DNA of 12,275 bases from an uncultured SAR116 cluster alpha proteobacterium (GTDB lineage Bacteria > Pseudomonadota > Alphaproteobacteria > Puniceispirillales > Puniceispirillaceae), in assembly GCA_902520575.1 (NCBI GenBank), contig CABYOG010000028.1:1-12275 (forward strand). Direction: 5' to 3'. A model generated the notes under the pieces. It made no database searches, had not been told where the DNA came from, and saw only the letters and a list, made by a program, of their open reading frames with translations. Position numbers and translations under genes: made by a program. This document shows, piece after piece, positions 1-7,055 of the stretch (position 1 is its first letter; each line of letters opens with the position of its first letter).

Positions 1-73
1 AAATTGGTAAACACGCTGGATTCAAAATCCTGTGCCGTAAGGCTTCTCGGTTCAAGTCCGAGTACTCCCACCA
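1..73 (+). tRNA. tRNA-Leu(CAA), 5' end outside window
   Basis: This is the 3' part of a class II tRNA. The window opens inside the D-arm. The anticodon loop TTCAAAA is at 21-27 with anticodon CAA at 23-25, so it reads UUG leucine codons. A long variable arm (GCC-GTAA-GGC, 34-43) supports Leu. The T-arm is CTCGG/CCGAG around the TTCAAGT loop (46-62), the acceptor 3' strand is 63-69, the discriminator is A70, and CCA is encoded at 71-73. The anticodon stem 16-20/28-32 pairs except for a T17/T31 mismatch. The acceptor 5' strand cannot be checked. No terminator is visible before the next gene, so read-through into it is possible. Confidence 0.95.
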
Positions 74-120
74 TTCCGCCATGCTGAATAAAACAAAGCA
101 AAATACCAAGTAAATTTGTT

Positions 121-690
121 ATGATTACTCATCAAGCCCTAACGACCTTTATAAAGGTCCATGCAGGCACCACAAACGCACGGCTTGGGCTCTACTTCCT
201 TACTGCGTTGGAAAGTATCTTGTTTCCTATTCCTGTTGATCCGCTGCTAGCTGCCTGTGTCTTTGCTCGCAGCGATAAATGGATAAGTATTGCCTTTCTG
301 ACAGCACTCTGGTCTGTGGTAGGTGGAGGGATTGGTTGGTATCTAGGCTTTGCTGCCCAGGGATTTGTATCAAACATGCTTCAGCTTTTGCCAGATCAAA
401 TTGCGGGACCAGAAAAATTTTCTGCTGTTTCAGCAGCATTCAACAAATTTGGAATAATTCTGGTTTTGATCGGGGCATTTACCCCTTTGCCTTATAAAGT
501 AATAGCGGTCAGTGCTGGCCTTTTTGGCTATGCCCTGCTGCCTTTTATTTTATTTTCACTGCTTGGCCGTGGAGTGCGGTTTTTACTGGTTGCTGGGCTC
601 GTATCTTATCGTCATGATTTCAAGCTGGTTCTTGGTTTCTTATCTGCGCTATTGATACTCATCGGGACTGGAATGTGGTTGGTATCCTGA
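121..690 (+). CDS. YqaA family membrane protein (VTT/DedA-related)
   Basis: A 189-residue inner-membrane protein. It has several hydrophobic segments (about residues 22-48, 55-78, 110-135, 138-160 and 168-188) and the family pattern: an E-x3-FPIPVD motif at 31-40 in a re-entrant-like segment, a GGGIGWYLG stretch near 68-76, and the G-A-F-TPLPYK motif at 118-126. These fit the YqaA branch of the VTT (DedA/SNARE-associated) superfamily. Some superfamily members act in lipid scrambling or proton-motive-force homeostasis; the YqaA role is not established. The ATG at 121 is the first in the frame, but no strong ribosome site precedes it. The stop is 3 nt before the DsbB start, which indicates co-transcription, perhaps from the upstream tRNA promoter. 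Family assignment is good; substrate unknown. Confidence 0.85.
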   Translation: MITHQALTTFIKVHAGTTNARLGLYFLTALESILFPIPVDPLLAACVFARSDKWISIAFLTALWSVVGGGIGWYLGFAAQGFVSNMLQLLPDQIAGPEKFSAVSAAFNKFGIILVLIGAFTPLPYKVIAVSAGLFGYALLPFILFSLLGRGVRFLLVAGLVSYRHDFKLVLGFLSALLILIGTGMWLVS

Positions 691-693
691 ATC

Positions 694-1170
694 ATGTTTG
701 AGCTGTTTTCAAAACAACAAATTTTATTCTTATGTGGCTTAGCCTCAGCAGCATTGTTAACAGCCGCATTTGGGTTTGAATATCTGGGTGGTTTAGCTCC
801 TTGTAAACTGTGCTTATGGCAACGCTGGCCGCATGCTGGTGTAATTGTCTTCTGTCTAATGGGGACAACAGGTGCGCTACGCTTGGGACCCGCTTTTTTG
901 ATGATCGCGCTGTGCGCAGCGGTTACAGCTATTATTGCAAGTTATCATGTAGGTGTAGAACAACAGCTCTGGGAAGGTCCAACAAGCTGCTCAGGGGCAC
1001 TAAACACCCTGAGTGCGTCAGATTTACTTGACAGTCTTCTAGCTACGCCAGTTGTCAGATGTGATGAAATTGCGTGGTCCTTTGCTAATATATCAATGGC
1101 AGGTTGGAACATGGTGTTCAGTAGCGGTCTAGCTTGTTTTGCACTTTTGGCCTACCGCAAAACCAAATAA
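694..1170 (+). CDS. dsbB: Disulfide bond formation protein B (DsbB family)
   Basis: Inner-membrane oxidase that re-oxidises the periplasmic dithiol oxidase DsbA and passes electrons to ubiquinone. The 158 residues form four hydrophobic segments (about 9-31, 47-62, 66-84 and 136-153). The first periplasmic loop carries CKLC at 37-40, directly followed by WQRW with R44 at the place of the quinone-contacting arginine in E. coli DsbB. The second loop carries the other redox pair, C99 and C123. Length is close to the usual ~160-175. It starts 3 nt after the YqaA-like gene, forming a two-gene unit. The neighbouring coq7 makes the quinone DsbB uses, though it has its own likely promoter. No DsbA lies in the window. 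Confidence 0.9.
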   Translation: MFELFSKQQILFLCGLASAALLTAAFGFEYLGGLAPCKLCLWQRWPHAGVIVFCLMGTTGALRLGPAFLMIALCAAVTAIIASYHVGVEQQLWEGPTSCSGALNTLSASDLLDSLLATPVVRCDEIAWSFANISMAGWNMVFSSGLACFALLAYRKTK

Positions 1171-1208
1171 AGCATTTGACTATGAGTGCGCCACCTTGTC
1201 CCAGATGC

Positions 1209-1236
1209 TTGAAACATTCAGGCTCTACCTTATACT
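1209..1236 (+). promoter_or_regulatory. Predicted sigma-70 promoter of coq7
   Basis: A TTGAAA -35 hexamer (1209-1214), a 16-bp spacer and a TATACT -10 hexamer (1231-1236) put the transcription start near 1243, about 39 nt before the coq7 ATG. This suggests coq7 is transcribed independently of the DsbB unit. Prediction by consensus match only. Confidence 0.45.
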
Positions 1237-1281
1237 CAGTGTTTAGGATAAATAGTTTATACCGCAGGAAGTAAATTCGTC

Positions 1282-1821
1282 ATGACTGAACATAGTCCGC
1301 CAAAAGCAAATCAAAGACTGGCCGAATATCTTCGTGTAAATCATGCTGGTGAACGGGCTGCGCAGACGATTTACAAAGGCCAGCTTGCTGTGTTGAGAGG
1401 GCATCCACAGGCAGCTGAAATCCAGCATATGATGGAACAAGAACAAGAACATCTGGATACGTTTGATACGCTGCTAAATGACTATAAAGTCAGACCATCC
1501 CTGCTTGACCCATTATGGGGAGCTGCCGGCTTCGTGCTGGGCGCAGCAACGGCAGCTTTAGGCCCGAAGGCCGCCATGGCCTGCACAATCGCTGTTGAAG
1601 AAGTCATTGGTACACATTATGACCGTCAAGTGCAGGACCTCAATAACCGTCATGAAGAACCAGAACTTGTTAAAACATTGGCTAGGTTTAGAGATGAAGA
1701 GCTGGAACACCGAGATATTGCAGTTGAACATGACGGAAGACAGGCCCCTGCGTATGGTCTGATGAAGGCAATCATTCAGACCGGATGTAAAACAGCGATC
1801 AAAATTGCCGAAAAAATCTAG
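1282..1821 (+). CDS. coq7: 3-demethoxyubiquinol 3-hydroxylase (Coq7)
   Basis: Di-iron monooxygenase that adds the last hydroxyl group in ubiquinone synthesis, converting demethoxyubiquinol to demethylubiquinol at the inner membrane. The 179 residues cover the whole Coq7 four-helix ferritin-like domain. Iron ligands are visible in order: E24 in RVNHAGE, E54 and H57 in EQEQEHL, E106 in AVEEVIGTHY, and the E140-x2-H143 motif in RDEELEHRD. A short hydrophobic stretch at about 80-100 is the expected membrane-associated helix. An AGGAAG ribosome site ends 10 nt before the ATG, and the start gives a normal N-terminus. The gene is convergent with the HNH gene. It is the compact form typical of Alphaproteobacteria and mitochondria rather than UbiF of enterobacteria. 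Confidence 0.95.
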   Translation: MTEHSPPKANQRLAEYLRVNHAGERAAQTIYKGQLAVLRGHPQAAEIQHMMEQEQEHLDTFDTLLNDYKVRPSLLDPLWGAAGFVLGAATAALGPKAAMACTIAVEEVIGTHYDRQVQDLNNRHEEPELVKTLARFRDEELEHRDIAVEHDGRQAPAYGLMKAIIQTGCKTAIKIAEKI

Positions 1822-1823
1822 TT

Positions 1824-1846
1824 GAGCGCATCTGCTCTTGTGCTTT
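1824..1846 (+). terminator. Weak candidate terminator between coq7 and HNH gene
   Basis: A short stem GAGCG (1824-1828) / TGCTC (1833-1837), including one G-T pair and a 4-nt loop, is followed by the T-rich TTGTGCTTTT. It lies just after the coq7 stop in a 32-nt gap between convergent genes. The stem is short and the T tract interrupted, so this is tentative. Confidence 0.25.
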
Positions 1847-1853
1847 TCTCGTC

Positions 1854-2432
1854 CTAATAGGGCAAATCCGGCACGTCTTCCAGCAATTCACTGTCCCAAT
1901 ACAAATAGTCACGCCAGCTATGATGAAGATAGTTTGGTGGATAAGCCCGTCCATTTTCCTGCAACTGCCAGACAGTTGGTGCAGCGGGTTTTTTTAGTGG
2001 ATGCATGTTGCATTTCACAGGCATTTTATTGGCTTTTTTCAAGTTACATGGACTACAGGCAGCCACCACATTTTCCCAACGCGACCGCCCGCCTTTTGAG
2101 CGCGGCGTAACATGATCAAAGGTCAGGTCACTTGCAGGCAGTTTGGTATCACAATACTGGCAGGTAAATTTATCACGCAGAAACACATTAAAGCGGGTGA
2201 AAGCAGGTGTCCGACCTTGAGGTATATATTCCTTTAGGGCAAGCACAGATGGCAAGGGCATCGTCAAAGACGGCGAGCTAACCATTTCCTCATACTCAGA
2301 TATAATCGTCACCCGATCCAAAAACACAGCCTTGATGCTGTCTTGCCATGACCAGAGTGACAATGGGAAATAGCTGAGTGGACGAAAATCAGCATTCAAA
2401 ACGAGAGCGGGCGGATGCATACCTGCGTTCAT
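1854..2432 (-). CDS. HNH endonuclease family protein
   Basis: A 192-residue protein with a central treble-clef HNH nuclease fold. The zinc-holding pairs are C91-x2-C94 and C126-x2-C129. The active-site motif TFDHVTPRSKGG places the catalytic histidine at H107 after D106, with N121 in WENVVAAC and N130 in CNLKKANK completing the H-N-N pattern. The N-terminal ~80 residues (VLNADFRPLS at about 11-20) are characteristic of a conserved chromosomal HNH family in Alphaproteobacteria and many other bacteria. That family is not linked to a methylase or self-splicing element, and none is present here. Start: ATG at 2432 with GAGGTGAG 10 nt upstream; a second Met at residue 5 is less well placed. Target DNA and role are unknown. 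Confidence 0.85.
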   Translation of the reverse strand: MNAGMHPPALVLNADFRPLSYFPLSLWSWQDSIKAVFLDRVTIISEYEEMVSSPSLTMPLPSVLALKEYIPQGRTPAFTRFNVFLRDKFTCQYCDTKLPASDLTFDHVTPRSKGGRSRWENVVAACSPCNLKKANKMPVKCNMHPLKKPAAPTVWQLQENGRAYPPNYLHHSWRDYLYWDSELLEDVPDLPY

Positions 2433-2627
2433 GAGTTAACTGCTCACCTCATCGGTTAAAATCTTACCGGAAGTAGTCAAACATGATGTTTAACAGGTGA
2501 CAAGAGCAAATCCCGTTTTTATTACTAGATATAGACAATTAGCTTGATACCTACCCCAAAATGTTGCTGTATTTGTGTGGATAGCATATTGAGATATTGG
2601 ATGAGTAACAGCGGCGCATCTTCCTGT

Positions 2628-3386
2628 TCACAGACTGGCTATAAAGCGGGCAAGAGCATCTATCGTCTCTGGGTCAATGCCATGAGCCATATGCTCACGG
2701 TGCAAGGTTTGGGGTATCAGACCTACCTTTTTCAGTTCAGCTTCAGCCTGTGTTATGCATGCAAACGGCACGACTGGGTCAAGTACGCCATGGGCCAGAA
2801 ACACAGGCAGGCCTGTAGGCTGATGACATGTTTGTTCTGAGGTCAGCCATGCCCCGGACAGACAGAATAATCCAGCCAGGGGCTTTTCATAGCCAACTCC
2901 AGCTGTGAGCGATACCATGCCACCTTGCGAGAAGCCCCCCAAAATGATCTGATCTGAAGCATACCCAATTCGCATAGACAGAGCGTTTAGCATGGCCGCA
3001 ATAAATTCTGCTGTCTGCAAACAAGCTGATGCATTCCGTCCAATGCCGGATGCAGGGTCGGATAGCTCAAACCATTGTCGCCCAAATGGGTTTGCAGAGC
3101 ATATATTAGGAGCATCCGGGACAAATACAGCATCACCAAACGACCTGTGATTGGCAGATGAACTATCTTCAGAAGCGACAGATGCCTGACCCAATAAAGA
3201 CGGCGCTAATGGGGCCAGATCGCTGCCATCCGCCCCCCAACCATGCAGTAGTATAACAAGCCGTGCATCTTTTTGAAACTTAGCACTCTGCTCAAGCTGT
3301 CCCACAGAGTGCACTTCGGGTTGATACAATTGTCCGGATAAAATTCCATATTCGTTCAAGTCCAGCGTCAAAGGTGTAAACGTCAT
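2628..3386 (-). CDS. Alpha/beta-hydrolase, phospholipase/carboxylesterase family
   Basis: A 252-residue cytoplasmic hydrolase of the Abhydrolase_2 group, which includes YpfH-like esterases and acyl-protein-thioesterase relatives. The oxyanion-hole region is LLHGWGADGSDL at about 46-57. The nucleophile elbow GFSQGG sets the catalytic serine at S153. The acid is D203 in HGVLDPVVPF and the base H235 in MAHGI near the C-terminus. The stretch 63-80 between HGWGADGSDL and VFVPDAPN is Ser/Ala-rich and looks like a surface insertion. There is no signal peptide. AAGGAA lies 9 nt upstream of the ATG. The HNH gene is 195 nt downstream on the same strand, too far to claim an operon. Natural ester substrate unknown. 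Confidence 0.85.
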   Translation of the reverse strand: MTFTPLTLDLNEYGILSGQLYQPEVHSVGQLEQSAKFQKDARLVILLHGWGADGSDLAPLAPSLLGQASVASEDSSSANHRSFGDAVFVPDAPNICSANPFGRQWFELSDPASGIGRNASACLQTAEFIAAMLNALSMRIGYASDQIILGGFSQGGMVSLTAGVGYEKPLAGLFCLSGAWLTSEQTCHQPTGLPVFLAHGVLDPVVPFACITQAEAELKKVGLIPQTLHREHMAHGIDPETIDALARFIASL

Positions 3387-3463
3387 TTCAGGGGTTTCCT
3401 TATTTTTTGGAGCGGGACTTTTGGTTGACTTTAACTGCCCTTTTCAAGTCCACCGTGTTGTTC

Positions 3464-3491
3464 TTGTATTAGTAAAGTGTTTTGTTATAAT
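3464..3491 (+). promoter_or_regulatory. Predicted promoter of gluQ with extended -10
   Basis: TTGTAT (3464-3469), 16 bp, then TATAAT (3486-3491) preceded by the extended -10 TGT. The predicted start is near 3498, giving a leader of about 44 nt before the gluQ ATG. The -10 is an exact consensus; the -35 is weaker. Confidence 0.5.
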
Positions 3492-3541
3492 TTATCCGAC
3501 AGTTGGATGACTATACCACAGTCAGAAAGTGAGATACCAAC

Positions 3542-4435
3542 ATGTCTGTTCATCCTGAACTCAATGCGCAAAAAAAAACCGCGAATCGACCAATGCGTAC
3601 ACGTTTTGCCCCGAGCCCTACGGGAGAGCTGCATTTAGGCCATGCTTATTCTGCATTGACCGCTTGGAAGGCTGCAGGACAGTCTGCAGAACTGTTTTGT
3701 TTGCGAATTGACGACCTTGACCGCACGCGATGCCGCCCAGCCTATACCAAACAGATAAAGGATGATTTGAGCTGGCTTGGCCTGCAATGGGCGGAGACGC
3801 CTCTGGTTCAGTCAAAAAGACTTCAGCGATATGCGGAGGCGCTTGAAAAACTGAAAGCAGATAAGCTTTTATATCCTTGTTATTTGACCAGACGTGAGGT
3901 CAACTCACTACTCAGCGCACCACATGATAGTTCGGAACAAGCACCAGCGCCATCTACAAGAGGGTTGCTGTCACAAGCAGAGCAGCATCAACGGGAGACA
4001 AATGGACATATGGCCGCATGGCGTCTTGATTGCAAAGCTGCTGTGGCCCGCACGGGCACATTAATTTGGCAGGACTATGCCGGAACATCACACCAAGTAG
4101 GCATAGAACAAATGCCTGCTGACAGAGGTGATGTTGTTCTGGGACGCCGGGACATTGCCGCATCTTACCATTTGAGTGTTGTATTAGATGACGCCGATAG
4201 TCAGGTTGAGTTAGTTGTGAGAGGTGCGGACCTTGAATCCTCAACTCCACTTCACAGGCTGCTACAAGAGCTTTTGAACTTGCCAACCCCAGTTTATCTT
4301 CATCATCCACTTGTGTGTGATAAGAACGGCAAACGCCTGTCCAAACGCGATCATGACACTAGTCTTACCGCCCTCAGGGCGGCGGGTTTCGGTCCTGTAG
4401 ATGTTATCGCAATGATGCCTGATTTCCTTGTTTAA
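3542..4435 (+). CDS. gluQ: Glutamyl-Q tRNA(Asp) synthetase
   Basis: A truncated paralogue of glutamyl-tRNA synthetase that attaches glutamate to the queuosine base of tRNA-Asp, independently of the acceptor end. The 297 residues comprise only the class I catalytic domain; the anticodon-binding domain of GltX is absent. Visible motifs: RFAPSPTGELHLGH with the HIGH-type signature at 31-34, RIDDLDRTR at 55-63, YHLSVVLDDA at 209-218, VRGADLESST at 226-235, and the KMSKS-type loop KRLSKR at 264-269. In the stem-contact region the usual C-x-C zinc pair is reduced: C113 is kept but position 115 is leucine, and no Cys follows for about 50 residues. A start at Met18 is possible, but ATG 3542 has GTGAG 8-12 nt upstream. 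It ends in a clear terminator, so it is probably monocistronic. Confidence 0.92.
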   Translation: MSVHPELNAQKKTANRPMRTRFAPSPTGELHLGHAYSALTAWKAAGQSAELFCLRIDDLDRTRCRPAYTKQIKDDLSWLGLQWAETPLVQSKRLQRYAEALEKLKADKLLYPCYLTRREVNSLLSAPHDSSEQAPAPSTRGLLSQAEQHQRETNGHMAAWRLDCKAAVARTGTLIWQDYAGTSHQVGIEQMPADRGDVVLGRRDIAASYHLSVVLDDADSQVELVVRGADLESSTPLHRLLQELLNLPTPVYLHHPLVCDKNGKRLSKRDHDTSLTALRAAGFGPVDVIAMMPDFLV

Positions 4436-4472
4436 CCAGCATTCCCAACTCATTGTCTTATTTCTAGCTTTT

Positions 4473-4507
4473 GTTTTGCTTGCAAAACCTTTTGTTTTTA
4501 TTTTTTT
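4473..4507 (+). terminator. Intrinsic terminator of gluQ
   Basis: A perfect 7-bp inverted repeat GTTTTGC (4473-4479) / GCAAAAC (4482-4488), in practice a 6-bp stem with a CTTG loop, is followed by a long T-rich tract at 4490-4507. It begins 38 nt after the gluQ stop, in the gap between gluQ and the convergent MFS gene. The stem is A/T-rich but the U tract is strong. Orientation favours the + strand. Confidence 0.65.
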
Positions 4508-4524
4508 AATGTTTGACTTTTTAC

Positions 4525-5700
4525 TTAGATTTCGTCTAGCGGAGTTATCCAAACTACACACGCAATCAACACCACAGGCAGAAGGCATAGTAGAAGCAGA
4601 CCTGACCAACCAATAAAAGAATGAAGAGCGCCAGCGCTTAAAGAGGCAAACGCGACTGCAGCAAAAATAATTAAATCAGCAATGCCCTGGACCCGGCCCC
4701 GTTCTGCAGGTTTAGCAAGGTGTGCAATTAACGTACTTCCCGAAACATAAAGAAAATTCCAACCAAGCCCGAGCAAGAATAACGCCGTGAAATAATGCCA
4801 GAATGCCGTACCTGATAACGCTGCAAATATACAGATTGCATACATCAGAAGACCGGCGGCCATAATGTGTTTGACGCCAAAACGAGTAATCAGGTGACCA
4901 GTGATAAAAGACGGAGCGAACATCGCGATCACATGCCATTGAATCACTCGTGCATTCTCAGCGACATCTAACTGGCTGACATTTACAATCTGCAATGGTG
5001 TGGCCGTCATCAAAAATGACATTACAGCATAACCAAGCGCGGCGGCGATAAGCCCAAGACGAAAACCAGACATTGAAATGAATATCGCCAAAGACCTTCC
5101 TTGCGATTGGTTACGCGGAGGCTTTGGGCTGTCCATTCCCAGCAAGGCAATAAATGCAAGCAGATGCACAGCACCGGCAACTAGAAACGCGCCTGCATAT
5201 CGTGCACCGTCAATGACTTCCACAAAACGATAAGCGATTTCTGGACCTATCATCGCGGCAGCCAACCCGCCCAGCAGAACAAAGCTGATCGCCTTTGGTT
5301 TCATATGGTCAGGAAGCCCATCTGCCGCGGCATAGCGATAGAATTGGGAAATGCCATGCGAACAGCCAAGTAATAAAGACCCAAGTACAAACAAGCTGAA
5401 CAGGCCAGTCATTATCGCGGCGGCCTGAATAAGGGTAGCCATAACAGAAATAAAAACACCTGATAGAAATATTGGCCGCCTGCCAAATCGCCCCATCAAT
5501 AATGAGGCAGGAAGCGTGGCAAACATGACAGCTAGAAACTGCAGAGATAGAGGAAGCGTTGCTAACCATAATTCAGGAGCCAGAATGGCCCCGGCTAAAC
5601 CAGTGTTAATTATATTTACATTCATGACTGTCATTGACAGACCTTGTGCAGCTGTCATGCGCCAGACATTAGCAGGCATATTCATCAGTGAACCAGACAT
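4525..5700 (-). CDS. MFS transporter, about 12 TM segments
   Basis: A 391-residue inner-membrane protein with the length and hydrophobic pattern of a 12-helix major facilitator. The loop between helices 2 and 3 has the family signature as LLMGRFGRRPIF (about residues 67-78). A central loop near 195-203 (KPPRNQSQGR) divides the two six-helix halves, and the start of the second half repeats a related loop, ITGHLITRFGVKH, near 265-277. The substrate cannot be read from the sequence. The start is uncertain: ATG 5700 has only a weak AAAGAA site 10 nt upstream, and Met6 or Met8 could serve. There is no same-strand neighbour close enough for an operon, and it converges on gluQ. Family call is secure, function open. 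Confidence 0.85.
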   Translation of the reverse strand: MSGSLMNMPANVWRMTAAQGLSMTVMNVNIINTGLAGAILAPELWLATLPLSLQFLAVMFATLPASLLMGRFGRRPIFLSGVFISVMATLIQAAAIMTGLFSLFVLGSLLLGCSHGISQFYRYAAADGLPDHMKPKAISFVLLGGLAAAMIGPEIAYRFVEVIDGARYAGAFLVAGAVHLLAFIALLGMDSPKPPRNQSQGRSLAIFISMSGFRLGLIAAALGYAVMSFLMTATPLQIVNVSQLDVAENARVIQWHVIAMFAPSFITGHLITRFGVKHIMAAGLLMYAICIFAALSGTAFWHYFTALFLLGLGWNFLYVSGSTLIAHLAKPAERGRVQGIADLIIFAAVAFASLSAGALHSFIGWSGLLLLCLLPVVLIACVVWITPLDEI

Positions 5701-5903
5701 ACAATAATCGTTCTTTCTGAGACTATACCGCCAAAAATAATACGGACTAGTTAAGACTAAAAGCTTTAGCTAACAGCTACATTGAGCCACGACGGCCTGA
5801 GCGCCAGTGATAGCAAAGGAGTATCTTTAAGTCACTCTAAAACAATATCTTTTTGAACAAAACCTAGTCAGATTAACTCCGCAAAGCCTCACCGCTAAAT
5901 CAA

Positions 5904-5942
5904 AGCTGGGAGCACAGCACAGCTTTTGTGCTAGAATCAGCT
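5904..5942. repeat. Two-tier inverted repeat in the 5.7-6.2 kb gap
   Basis: The inner stem AGCACA (5916-5921) / TGTGCT (5927-5932) has a 5-nt loop and is nested in an outer stem AGCTG (5904-5908) / CAGCT (5938-5942). It is not followed by a T tract on either strand, so it does not look like a standard terminator. It could be an RNA structure or an operator, or chance. Confidence 0.35.
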
Positions 5943-6176
5943 CTCAAGTGTCAGAGATACACCTGCAGGCGCGGTTGATAGTGACCTCGAAAGAAACAAC
6001 TCATTGCCAGATGTTAACATGCTTTGCTGTGGGAAGCGCTACATCCAATAATGCCAAAGATTAGCCTTGGCCAGAACACCAACCTTTATTGAACTACGAG
6101 GCATGTCCATTTGGGCTGGACCCTATCCTGAATCTTAGCTGAACTGGTTGGTGATACTATTCGGAGCTGGGATAAT

Positions 6177-6189
6177 CAGCCTTTGGCTG
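6177..6189 (-). terminator. Short hairpin after the SDR gene, weak terminator candidate
   Basis: CAGCC (6177-6181) and GGCTG (6185-6189) form a 5-bp G/C-rich stem with a 3-nt loop, 27 nt beyond the SDR stop on the - strand. It is followed on that strand only by ATTATCCC, so the U tract is poor. Confidence 0.25.
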
Positions 6190-6216
6190 GATAACAGAAA
6201 ATCGGTCCGCCGGAAA

Positions 6217-6933
6217 TTACTGAGTTGAAAAGCCAGTTGATAGGCCACCACATACATTCAGACATTGGCCGGTAACATATCCGGACTTGTCATCTAACAG
6301 AAAGCTGGCTGCATTCGCAATATCATCCGGCTGACCAACACGCCCAAGTGGAATTGATGTTTCAATTTTTATGCGAGCCGGGCTACCAACAGGCTGGCCA
6401 TGTTCAAATAAATCTGTGGCAATCGGCCCTGGAGCAATCACATTCACAGTTACCTGGTGGGGTGCAAGCTCAAGTGCTAGTGTCCGGCCCAGGCCTGTGA
6501 CTCCTGCTTTTGATGCCCCATATAAAACCCTGTTTTCCTTGCCTAACGCCGCTCGCGAACCTATCAAAACAATGCGACCAAATTTTTCATCTTTCCAAAT
6601 AGGTAGGAACAGATTAGCTGTTTCCATCAGGCTAAACAGATTAATTCGCATTAACCTGTCAAAATCAGCTGAACCAACATCTTCTAGACGTCCGCTAACT
6701 AGAATCCCAGCATTGCCTACAAAACGGCAGGGTCGATGTTTCGTTATAATGTCTTGCAACTGAGCTTTCGAACTAGAATTGCCTAAATCCACCCCGTAAT
6801 GTGGCCAAGGCAAGTCATCGCGAGCTGTTGTAGACAGGCCGATTACCTCAAGCCCATCTTCAAGACAACGGAGGGCGGTTGCTTTTCCAATACCGCGACT
6901 CGCGCCAGTCACTAGAACCGTTTTTCGTGCCAT
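6217..6933 (-). CDS. SDR family NAD(P)-dependent oxidoreductase
   Basis: Classical short-chain dehydrogenase of 238 residues from the chosen start, a normal length. The Rossmann cofactor motif TGASRGIG is at 9-16, the adenine-pocket Asp is D49 in GVDLGN, and NAG at 74-76 follows beta-4. The catalytic set is S126, Y138 and K142 in YGASK, with the PG motif near 178. The C-terminal GYVTGQCLNVCGG matches the usual SDR end. No Asp closes the second cofactor strand, so NADP(H) is plausible but unproven. Start: ATG 6933 has GAAAG at good spacing and gives a normal N-terminus; ATG 6948, five codons earlier, has no ribosome site and abuts a hairpin. The gene follows znuA at about 100 nt on the same strand. 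FabG-like features exist, but the substrate is unknown. Confidence 0.87.
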   Translation of the reverse strand: MARKTVLVTGASRGIGKATALRCLEDGLEVIGLSTTARDDLPWPHYGVDLGNSSSKAQLQDIITKHRPCRFVGNAGILVSGRLEDVGSADFDRLMRINLFSLMETANLFLPIWKDEKFGRIVLIGSRAALGKENRVLYGASKAGVTGLGRTLALELAPHQVTVNVIAPGPIATDLFEHGQPVGSPARIKIETSIPLGRVGQPDDIANAASFLLDDKSGYVTGQCLNVCGGLSTGFSTQ

Positions 6934-6956
6934 AAAATTAGCTTTCATTCAGGCTC

Positions 6957-6987
6957 AGGACAACACACCTAAAGAGGCTGTTGTCCT
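6957..6987. repeat. 9-bp perfect inverted repeat between znuA and the SDR gene
   Basis: AGGACAACA (6957-6965) pairs perfectly with TGTTGTCCT (6979-6987); inside, CCT (6968-6970) can pair with AGG (6975-6977). Neither strand shows a continuous T run directly after it. Toward the SDR gene it ends 8 nt before the first possible ATG. It may be a partial transcription barrier, an mRNA-stabilising 3' structure for znuA, or a translational control element. Confidence 0.5.
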
Positions 6988-7055
6988 TTGATTAAATTTA
7001 CAACCTGAACAGCTTACCGCAACGTGTGCAGCAGTAAAGCGAAACATTAGACAGC

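Larger units (their letters stand above)
5701..6216. other. 516-nt gap, no recognisable gene
   Basis: Stops are scattered through all frames and I see no conserved protein motif. The left end must hold the MFS promoter, but no convincing -35/-10 pair stands out. Two small hairpins (5904-5942 and 6177-6189) are listed separately. The region could hold an undetected small RNA or a decayed gene; the sequence alone does not decide. Confidence 0.5.

Noticed and set aside
1..73. tRNA-Leu 3' end as an integration site
   Set aside because: Neighbouring genes are housekeeping, with no integrase and no repeat of the tRNA end within the window.
1838..2110. + strand frame of 90 codons opposite the HNH gene
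   Set aside because: The - strand frame has complete HNH motifs; this is its antisense shadow.
3480..3496. Second possible Zur site at the gluQ promoter (TGTTATAAT identical to the Zur box left half)
   Set aside because: The right half TTTATCC is not the inverted repeat; the match is explained by an extended -10 promoter.
4428..4616. Hydrophobic 62-codon + strand frame after gluQ
   Set aside because: It runs through the gluQ terminator's T-rich tract, which encodes Phe/Leu by composition, and into the MFS gene antisense.
6139..6228. 29-codon + strand stretch reading like a membrane helix with a basic tail
   Set aside because: No start codon with a ribosome site, a stop directly upstream, and its 3' end overlaps the SDR gene antisense.
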